Below, piece by piece: positions 45,070-56,760 of a DNA stretch of 64,000 nucleotides. The stretch's first letter is position 1. The number at the start of each line of letters is the position of its first letter. Origin of the DNA: Marisa cornuarietis (taxonomy: Eukaryota; Mollusca; Gastropoda; Architaenioglossa; Ampullariidae); contig SMMW01000125.1 in the NCBI GenBank assembly GCA_004794655.1, positions 1,717,001 through 1,781,000 on the forward strand, read 5' to 3'. The notes beneath the pieces were generated by a model. The model worked only from the letters and a program-made list of their open reading frames with translations. It was not told the origin of the DNA and made no database searches. Position numbers and translations under genes: made by a program.

Positions 45070-48030
45070 TTAAGACTTGTTCAAAGGTTTGTTTTAAAAC
45101 AAATGTATATTACAACAGTGTGTAGCAGAATTTAACGCAGAAAACAAGCAAAACAGCTCATTGGACGACATAAGTTTACAATGTAACCTCTCCCAGTAGC
45201 TAACAAAAGTAATGTTTTAGCACAAACAATATAAAATAAACCAAAAAGTTAAAATATAATGCCATGTATATTTTAATTTACCAAAATGTTGTTGCCACAG
45301 GGGAGATTATCAGACCAAGCCCAGACATTCTGGCTACAGTGGGTTGAGGCCGCGTTCCCTGATCTCGACTCTCGCGCCTACTTCCTGCCTCCTGTCTACT
45401 TCAACCGCGTGCCGATGACCAGACAGTCGACTGCAGGTCAGGATGTTCTCATCCTACAGTCAGCACCTGGACAGGCTGGTCAGTCTAACCAACTGCCGAC
45501 CAGTTCATCGTCTGCTGCTCATCCGTCCAGTCCTCAGCCTCCTCGCCTTCAGGACAGTGACATCAGAGACGATGCAGCCATGCAACGGATTTTTGTCTGT
45601 CTTCAGAAACTGTGTGAAGAGAAGAGAGATGTCATGGTTGGAATGACTCAGCTTCAGTTCGGACAGTACCTGGGTGAACCTTGTTACACTGCCGCCGCTA
45701 CCCAGCTACCCCGACCCTCCAACCTTCCTCCTTCTCCATCACAGAAGTTCAAAGAGGGAGACTTTGATGTTCTTCTAATTCACCGACAGTACGGACTGGT
45801 AGTCTGTGAGGTGAAGGCCTTTGGTGACAATATAAAAACTCTAAACATGTCACAGCAGGATGTGGACAAAAACATTAGAAAGAAACTGAATGAGGCCATG
45901 TCACAGCTGGACAAGGCGGAGGCCATGTTGTCTCACCTGGTGTCTGACATCTCACCTGGTCTGCGCATCACTAAGACCATCGCTTTCCCCAACCTCACAG
46001 CTTGTCAACTTCAACAGGCCATCTCCGGCGACAACCTCCTCATTGAGGTTTCAGTTTCCTTCTTTTACCTTCTACCTACTTAGCAAGTTAGGTCACAAAG
46101 TACCTTTTTCAACAGACATGTTTAGCATTTTGTATTTGTAACACAAGTAGAGGAGGCGATACGCTATGTTCGGTTCTCATATTGTGTTTTAAATGCTGAC
46201 TTACAGACGTTAGATCAGCGGTTACAGGTACATAGCCTCTCTTTTATGCACATTATATAATATAATTTATATTCCCCGTGTCATCTCTGAACGGTTTGTG
46301 GCAGATAAATGATTTGTTTACATGAAGTCATTGCAAGCAGACCTTTCTTCTGTCTTGTAATAAAACTATTGTCATGCTGTTATCAGACTACATTACTGAC
46401 TCTTATATACATTGTACTTAATGTCTGAATGCGGTGGAGATGTACTCGACTTTGCTTCTGTCATCTTATATTTACTAATGTCACATTACATGATGTGGAC
46501 AATGTGGTTTCTTTACAGGCCCTGTGTCAATGTCTGGGAACAAGAGACGCCGCCGACATCGCTGGTGTGTGTCTGTGCTCTGATCAGTTGTCTGACCCCA
46601 AGACCCCGTGTGACGTCAGTAGTCACGTGCTGAGGGAACTCGGACACTGGTGGCAGCGACGTGTGGCTGGGGCTGGACCTGCCAGTCACATGACACCTCA
46701 GGTGTACAAGACACTGGTAGCCAGGTAAATATTAAAATAATGTGTAGTCATAACAATGTGAACATCTGATCCCTGTCCTGTGCGACAAGTCCTCTATGTA
46801 GATGATCGGCGATGATAAGGTCACTGCCAACCTCAGTGTTGTCGTTATAGAAATCGTCAGATCAGTGGAGAACATATCATGTAAACAATGAGGGAAACTA
46901 GTTGTGAGCGGGAGTAGACTGGTACTGTACTGGTTAGCTGCTCACCTGTCACTGGTTCCTGAGATCACATCTCGTCTCAAGATTTACTTACACTGCCTCT
47001 CAATCACCTGATACAATATTGCCATGGTTACCATAAGCAGGGACATTATCTTGATGACTTGGTCAATTTGACGATAACCCCCGTTCAAACATAAACGCAT
47101 GGAAGTTAAGTCATATAATAAAGTCTTTCACACATCCACAAAATCACCCACCCACCCACTCACACACACACACACACACACCCACTCACACACACACACA
47201 CACACACCACACACCAAATACAGTTCCAACATGTTTTCATGTTGTCCTGTCGGAGTAAGATCTGTTGACAGTCAAGTTGACAGAAATACCTTGATGAACG
47301 CAGTAGTAAGCGATGATGATGTGCAGTGCTGTCAGTTTCCCTGGGACTACAGATACATAGCTGAGAATACCCACATTTCCAGTCCATCATTGGCTTTGTG
47401 TGCAGTTTAAGTGTGAGTACGCAGCAATTTGTGTTACAGTGTAAACTGCGTGGAAAGGTGTGGAAACTGCAGGTTGGTAACGTCCCCCTGTAACAGGTGT
47501 GTGTGTGTGTGTGAAGAAGGCTGTACACCTGGATATTGATATCAGGGAAGGTACTGTAATGACTCCTGCAGAGCTGGTGCCACGACATGAGTTGTACAAA
47601 CACGTGACACCTGCACAGAACACAGTCTGTGTAACATCGATGACGGCAGGTGTGAGACAGGGTGTGCTGCAAGATAACAGTTAATTTCTGTAAAGAAGCT
47701 TGCTGTACGGGTTCTTTTGGCCTCGACTGTGATAAGACACGTGGTAACTGCTCAGAGGGAATAACGTGCAACGTTGTATCACGAGACTGTCCTCAGGGAT
47801 GAACATCTGGATATCAAGTATTCTGTAGACCGTGCTGTAAAATGTATTTATTTTGTGAATCGCCTCGAGCTTGCCCTTAGGGTAAGGATAAGGCGCTATA
47901 CAAGTGAACTTTATTATTATTATTATTTATATGGGGCAAACACACAATACAAACACACAGCACATACAACGCTTACAGAAAAACACACAATGCAAACACA
48001 ACACATTCAGGAGACAAACAACAGAGCGCA

Positions 48031-48087
<57 letters not shown>

Positions 48088-51000
48088 ACGTACACTACAT
48101 TCACATTAGAAACAACACAATAAACAAAACACAACACAACACACACAACACAACACACCTCAGAAAAAAAGAGCACACGCCCGGCCGGTTCTATCTATTA
48201 GACAAACTAGGCAGTCACCTGGGGCCTGCTGTTTTCTTTAATAGAAGAATAAATTAAGGGAAAAATATCATTTTCACAGAATGACATTGGCCGGACAACG
48301 TTCCTTTGCTTGTAGACTGACCACCAGGCTAGTTTCTCAGTACATGTATTACAGGAAAACCAAATGACTACAGGGCTCTCTTGAACTGAAAAAGAGGGCT
48401 TTGGTGGATGGGGCCTGGTCAGGGCGGACCTTTACGATGGATGGGACCACATTCCACTAATACCAACCTCACCTTTCTCGCTCCTGTCCTACTTTGAAAG
48501 ACATTCCACACTTATGAATTGAAAACACTGGAGATGAGATCAGGGAGAACAACACTGACTTGATTATTAGACAAAACCAACACGGACATGTTACACTTAC
48601 AAAGAGAACAGTAAGACATTCAGCTACGTCTGTCACGGTTAGCGAACAAACTTGAGAATCTAGAGATGCACTCCAGACGCAACCTCAAGATATTCGGTTT
48701 ACCGGAAGGAAATGGAAACTATCAAAGTTGTGAGATGCAACTGCTATGTTTTCTTAACGATTGTGTGAATTACAAAACATAGAGCGGTGCTGATGTTGAA
48801 GGAGCTCATCGTACTGGAAAGTTCGAGTCCTATAAACCGAGACCAATGATAATACAATTCTACAGATGGTTTGATAAGATGAGGTTTTTACGAGATCACG
48901 AGACTCGAGGAACAATACGCAAGGATGGATTTCCCTTGGCAGCTGATCTAACCAAGCAGCAGATGTTACAACTTCGCCACCTTAAATAAGAAGGCAAGAC
49001 CGGCTACTTCCTACTTCCTGAATGGTAAGCTCCACATCAACAACTCACGAGCCAACAACCACTCAGCCGTGCTGATCTTGTTGACAAACATCCGCGGCAG
49101 CTCCGCCACAACGATCGCAGCGACCACATCGAGAGGCAGGTTTATGACAGATGTGAAAATGCAGATGACCGTAATATAGTCAATCCTTCCTCCCCTCTTC
49201 TCCCTGTACATCTAGGTCCTTCCTGCCAGTCAGTCCACCACCTGCTCCTAGTCCCATTATCCCAGTTTGCTGCACTATACCCCAGACGAGGCTGGCCACA
49301 ACAGTAACATTGTAAGGGAACCGCCTACCGTAAAGGCAACCATGCAGAGCTCCCTCAACTCACATTTGCTAGGAGATACTCGATCCAACCTACCAGATAA
49401 CCACCGACAGGAATTCACCCACTCCTTAACAACCCCTCCAGCAGCTCTAACCATCCAATTAATAGAGAAGCAGCAGAGAACAATTCTGAGGTGACCAGTG
49501 GCCATATACCTACAGGTGGAAATACCCCAGCTATAAATAGAACAAGGTCACGTGCAGTAAACAAATCTAACAGCAAGAATGATAACCCTGACTGCAACGG
49601 CCGACTGCCAAACAGTGCTGGGAAACCCACCGACCTGCATCCGGACTACGACAACTACAGCTTGAGACAGCACTACTACATGAGACAAACCAGGCTTCTT
49701 CACCCGACGGACCATCTATTAACTGCAAACTTTCCTTTAAATAGGAAGTCGGCCCACAGCCACGTGATGGCGATGTGTGACTCCCTGAAGGCTCACATTC
49801 GGACAAAACCTGAACTCACTGAGTCTTTTCACTGTCCCCGAGGCCTCCGACAGGGGTGTGTAGCTCGCCCGCCTCTTTTCTCTATTGTCATGAATGAATA
49901 GCCGATGCGTTGTGTGCCGAAGGTAAACACGGTGTTCAGCTCTGCCCCGGTCTAGTTGAACTGTCCGTTCTGATGTTTGCAGGCGATCTGGTGCTTTTTT
50001 CAAGCACACCAGCTGGTCTTCAAAACCAGATAAACTGCCGCGCTAACTTATGTCACTCAGGAAACAGACTACCCTACCTAAAAACGTGGACAAAAAATAC
50101 AGTTCGTAAAACCCAGTAATCATTCAGTTTAAATTTACAATACTGACAACAGGTCTTCACATAAATAGGTTTCACTCTTGTAACAAGTCTGGTCAGGACA
50201 CAGCGCCTCCAGGTCAGGGATACACAAAAGCAGGACACATCCCTCTTTCTTTCTCAGCCTCATCTTCACCACTTGTACTAGTGGAGCCTCTCAGTGTTGC
50301 CCTCAGAACAAAGATAAGATGAGAGACACTCACTCACACACACACAGACTCTCTCTCAAACATGGTGACACACATACTGAAACACACACACACACACACA
50401 CACCACTCGCCATCTGCCCATGTTTTATTTTTATTTTTCCAGTGCAATAAGTAAAAACAACAGCAGGTTAGTGACAGTCTCGTTGACTTTCGGTTCGTGT
50501 GTAGTCTTTCGTACACAGCGCACTGAACTTTCAGCTTATAACGGATACTCCTATTACTGCTGATCATATGTCACATCATGTACAACCCAGCCTGCAAAAA
50601 ATCATGGGCCCAAGCCTCGGCCCACAGTGGGCTTAAAATGGGCCCTTCATGGTGAAGCCGCTCTTCGGCCCATGGTAGGTTTTTGTAAGTCGTGACCACA
50701 TTGGCCCTTAGTGGTTAGACCATCAAAAGCCGAGCAGAATACCACCGTTTCCACCACTTCCAAACCACCAACAAGTGGTCTGCCAACCTCCACACCACCA
50801 AAATACATGAGGACAACCATAACAACACACAGCAACATACCAATTTCTAGCACACTTAGAATACCAATACCAACAAGCAAATGAAAATTCAAAATTATTT
50901 ATTTTTCTCTATGGGGCTGCTGGGGAGAAAGGAGGTGGGAGGGGTAAACTGGGTGTTCTTGTCAACTAAGGCTATATTGCGGCAGTCCTGTAAATAGATG

Positions 51001-54000
51001 TCACATGCAGCAAAGTATATCCAAGACCCAGGGCAGCTAATCTTCACTCGCCACCACCTGACAATCTGCCGGAGGAGCCAGAATCTGAAAAATAAATTGT
51101 AGGCAGAAATAAGATTTTATGTGGTGCAAAAAGTTACTGCCCCCTTGGGATGGAACTTAAATTTTTTTCTGGATGTTCCTTTCTTTTGTAAAATAGAGAT
51201 ATGAGAGCACGTCAGGACAGCTAGCAGCATTCTCATTATTTGGAGCCATATATATTTCATATTACCATGAGTTCCTATTCATTATATGATAGGTGACTTA
51301 GTATCCACTTCCTACATAACTAAATATTGTAGTGATTATATTATGTGTGTAACCCTGTCTAAAATATTTCTTGTAAATACAGCTGCTAGCATCTGTCTTC
51401 TGACAGATTCACAAGTGATGATTTATGATGAATTTGTTACTTTAAACATACAAAACTTCTAAAGATATCTAAAAATATTAGCATTATAAGGTCAAGGTCA
51501 ATGACCACAGGATAATACCAGGGAGATGGGTGAGAAAAGTGGATTTTATACAAGTTTCACATAGAGCAATTCAAGCTATACAACAGACACACCATGCAGA
51601 GAAAGAACTGTATGTGAACCTGCGATAGCCTATCTTTAAAGTTCCAACCATTGCACCACCTGAGTTGTCTAATGAGTACTCCACAAACTTTTAAAAAAGG
51701 GTTAGTTACGACCACTACCTACCAGTAGTTCGTTCAGTGCGCCGATGTCGCCCACTGTCACTGTCCCTGGCACAGATAAACCACTTACGTGCCACACCAT
51801 TCATTTCCACTTCTGTAGCTTGTGGAAATGTTTTCCAGACTGCAGCTGTAAATTGAGAGGGAAAAAACCCACTTTATACAAAGACAGAAAACAATCAGCA
51901 AAATTCTGTCCTCTGACATAAAAGAAAAAAGGTCATAACAACAGAAGCTGTAACTTCTCTACCTTCCTGGGGCAGGGGGGAACACCACTGCATGTATCCC
52001 AAACTCAGCAAACTACTGTGATTGTGAAGTAGCTTGGGGATAAATTCCCTCACTTTTAAATGTTTTTTGTGTACTATATCTTTAATAAATCAAACATTAG
52101 CTTGAGGTACCTACCCACTATAAGCCACATCAGTTGATCAAACTATTAAACATTCATATTTATTATCATATTTCATTACCCATATGCCTTTATGATGATA
52201 ATCACTTTCACATCTTGGAAATATTTTCCACAAAAACAGTAAATCAAACTCACCCATCATTACTCCTCGTACTCGGAGAGTATTGTAACCTTTTTTCCCC
52301 TTGGCTCCAGTAAAATTGTACTGGAGTGCAAGGGGTGTTGAAAAAGTCTCCTGAGCATGCTGCGCACCAACGTGGCCATGCTATCCCCCCAATGCAGGAG
52401 AAAAACTTGATCTGGAAAGTAAGTAAAATGCTACAATACTGAGGCATGTGACCAAAAGCTCATGGCAATGCTTGCAGAATTAAGATGCCCTTAAAGATAG
52501 TTATAAAGTGATCTTGAAAAAACAGTGACACCCCTATTAATAAAAAGTAAACCAAATGAAAATAGCTGCTGCAAAACATACCATTTTCTTTTTCATATCA
52601 CCATCCTCCAGATCTTCCTCTAGTCTTCGCAAATCTTCTTCTGTTTTCAGAGGAAAGGAAAAATGTTTAAATTTCATCATGTTGCCACACATAACTAGTG
52701 TATTGTAACTTCCATTCACATGTCAAAGGTTTAAATGGAAGATAAAATTCTGAAGCACAAATATGTAAAAGAATAACACATAAAACCATACAAACCTTCA
52801 CTCTCCCGAGATGCAGCATTTGATGCTGCCTTTCGCACAGGAAGCTTCAGTTCCTCAGAACAGACTTCCCTAGACACGAAGGAAAGAGGAGGGGAGACAG
52901 ACGCAGGTTCTGCAAGTAAAAATGTTTAAATTTCATGTTGCCACACATAACTAGTGTATTGTAACTTCCATTCACATGTCAAAGGTTTAAATGGAAGATA
53001 AAATTCTGAAGCACAAATATGTAAAACAATAACACATAAAACCACACAAACCTTGACTCTCCCGAGATGCAGCATTTGATGCTGCCTTTCGCACAGGAAG
53101 CTCCAGTTCCTAAGAACAGGCTTCCCTAGACACGAAGGAAAGAGGAGGGGAGACAGACGCAGGTCCTGCAAGTAAAAATGTTTAAATTTCATCATGTTGC
53201 CACATGTAACTAGTGTATTGTAACTTCCATCCACATGACAAAGGCTTCAAGCACTATTTATATGAAAGATAAACTTCTGAACCATAAATATGCAAACCAC
53301 ACAAACCTTGACTCGCCAAAGATGCATCATTTGATGCTGCTTCTTGCACAGGAAGTTGTGAAGTATTGCACGAAAAAGAAAGCTACGGCAACTGAAGCCC
53401 CTTTGAATATGCTTTCCTTGAAGGGAAGGAGGGAGGAAGAAAGAAAAACACAAAGCAACAATGTAGCTGAGGCAATATGAAGGTAGTACATTGAATTGAT
53501 AATCAATTACTGCATTCCAACAGTATTGTTAGATAATGTATATCTTCTTCTAAATAATATTTGAAAGGCAGCACACTAAATTTTTTTTTACTACATCTTG
53601 AGTATAAACTGCTGCAACAATTCACTGTTTTATTCCATCGCAAGACATTTCTTACTGTATACATGTAAACTGATTTTCATAATTGTATGTCAATAATTCT
53701 TTCTAATGTAGAGCAACCAGGTGGAACATAAATATATGCATGTTTCTGCTCCTGTAGAAGTTATACCTTTCAGAGGTGCTGGCACAGAGCTATTAGCAAC
53801 AAAGCACGAAGTCAATATACGAGAAATATATATATAGGCCTATAGTTTCACTAAAATACTTATCTGATACGTCTGAAATTTTCACACGGCGATCCGAATT
53901 AGTGAATCCTTAAAACTAATTGAATAACGTGAAAAGAGCAGGAGAAAAATACGCCTTCCCAAGTCAGATCAAATTCAGCAATTTTATAAGTTTGTCACGA

Positions 54001-56700
54001 AAAACGGGCTTATTCTTCGCAAAGACAGCACATCAATGACAGCACGTGTTTTTGCGGAAGAACTGCACCGCGGTAAATGACTATTCAGGGCTCTTCAAAT
54101 GATAAAATCTCCAGAAATGCACTGAAAATAATTGTCTTCAAACTAAAAAATACTAGTACTAAATTAAATAATTTTAAAGTCCTGTAAGTAAATTTGTTGT
54201 GCGTAAACGAACTTACCACCACGGAGATCAAAGGATGAAAGCCTTAGTGTCACGTGTGTCGCGCGCTTGTCTTTCCACGCGCGCGCGAGAAAGGCAGGTC
54301 AAAGCCAAGCCGGCGAATCACGATGAGGCGCGATCGAGCGGAACGTACCACTTCAGCTGACCTAACGCAGGTCAGTGGTAACCCCCATCAAGCGCCTCAC
54401 TAGTTGACTAACGGGGGTGACCGCTTTAGCTCAAATCAATGGCCAGACCATCAGTCGCAACGCGCGTTGAGCAGCGGGAGAGACCATTGCCCACGTACAG
54501 GTGGTCGACCTGTTGTAGAGCCCACTACTAGCCATCTAGCTTTGCAGGCTAGGGTGTGGCCTTATTACTTATCTCACTTTTCTCTCGAAAGTTCTTCAAC
54601 GTGTTGTGCTGCTCTAACTCCTAGAGCCTGTATCCCTTCACAGTTTTGAAAACCATTTCAGTCAGCTACAGTCTACTAAAACCATTTTAGACTTGAGAGT
54701 GTGTCACTATATCCAATGTATCCCTAAACAGAGTGTATCACTATATAAAGTGTCTCACTATATAGACTGTATCACTGTATACAGTATACCACTCTATAGA
54801 AAGTTCTGCTGACAGAAGTCAACTAACAAAGAAGTAAAAGAGCAGTAAGTGTCTGTCCTCCAAGAAACAAGGTGTATAGTCATTGTCACTCTACCCTCTA
54901 CATCTCACTTCACTCTTCTGTCTGTTCAGTCAACAAGTGAATGGCACTCACTGTAACAGCAAACACTTTGAGTGGCAAAAGTCAAACTGTCATCAATGTT
55001 GAGAAGGACAAGTGGAGGGTAACATGAAGTAAAGAGACAGAATGACAATCACACATAACAGTTACAATAGATGAGAACTCTCTCGTGTCTCACCTGGGTG
55101 TCAATGTACTGATGGTCTTCTCTCTCACCTGACAGTCTGACACTCGCCCTTCGTATTCACAAGACACGCGTGTCATGACAATGATACAAGTCACTTCAGT
55201 CCAGCTTATAACGGAGACTCCTATTACTGCTGATCATATGTCACATCATGTACAATATTCTTTCTCTCTACTTTCTCTCCATCTCACATCTCAATAAACA
55301 AAGACATGTGAAGTATATATTATTATTGTTTGTGTACAACATGTGAAGTATATATTATTATTGTTTGTCCGACTAGATTCTGTGGTCCGGCGACAACAGT
55401 GAGTGTGCCATGTACAAGTCCTCCACGTGTGAGTGTCAAGACCCTGGGTCAGGCCGTGTGGTGTACAGGAGAGTGCTATACTGCTGTAATAACACTCTTC
55501 CCGGAGCAACTTCACCTGCTCAACACGGCGCCTCCCACACTCTTTGTCACCGGACCGCCCGGCACAGGTAAAACCCTGGTGCTGCTGATGACGGGGATAA
55601 AATGGCTGCGATGTGGTCACCACGTCTACGTTGTGAGTACTTGGTGGGGGAGTCGTGCAGCGTGCATCATGTTGTATCACCTGTTGCTGCAGACAGTAAA
55701 CACACAACAGTCAGCAGGTGTATCACCCGGTCAGCCTCACCTCCTGCATTTTGATCTTAATGACGGTAACGACGTGGACAAGGCCGTCAACGACTTGTCA
55801 CAGGCGGCGAGCGGAGGGTCGTTGTACGTCATCGCTGATGAAGTGGTGAGGTGAGTAGTACAACGTGTGATGTGATGATAGACACACCGGTAGATGGCGC
55901 TCGCTTGTATCTCATCATCACCACCAGGTGTGTAACAGGTGATAATTCCTCAATGGTTGTCACACCTGATGGAGGTGTTGTGATGCAGGTAAAAAAAGAT
56001 TTGTTGTAACATCGGCTGTTACAGAGATTGTGTAGCAACACGTGTCATTATTATGACGTCATTTACATAGCGTGTGTACAGACGTCATAAATTGATGACG
56101 TCAGACAATACACACAAACATAAACACACATGTTAGTGACAGTACACAGTGTAACACGTGTATCTCAGTCTCTGTAACACTCATGTCTGTGACAGTGAAC
56201 ACTTCCAGACTGTGTGTGACAAGCTGCTGACACAAGTTCCTCGTCTCCATCTTTGGGCGGCAAGTTGTTTCCATGGAGACGCACCCGCCGGCTGGCAAGT
56301 GGAATATTTAACCAGACCCCTCCGCTCTCCACCGACCGTCGTCAGGGAAGTCGAGCAGCACGTGTTTATCACTGAGGGTTATATCAAGCCGTACAGAGAG
56401 CGTGGTGTGCCCGACCACACAGACGGCCCGCCAGTCAGACGACTGTATCACCGAGGTCAGGGTCACTCAGGTCGCAGGCCAGTTGACTGTGTCACGTGCG
56501 GTCGTGAGGTGGTCAGCTTCCTACACAGTCTCCGTGTTGGTGTTACGGGTAGGTGTGGGTATTGTGTAGTGTAACGTCTGTTGACAGGTGAACAGGTAAC
56601 GGTGTGATAATAACAAGCAGGTGAGAAACAGACTCGTGAAGAAGACAGTGTGTTAGTCACGTGTGTTAGTCACTCAGCCATCCGCTTCCCCTGTGGATGT

Positions 56701-56760
<60 letters not shown>

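Noticed and set aside
55291..55707. 138-codon minus frame, and its 139-codon plus counterpart at 16040-16459
   Set aside because: Antisense shadows of the conserved P-loop exon of genes B and A; their mutual similarity comes from the sense coding sequence.
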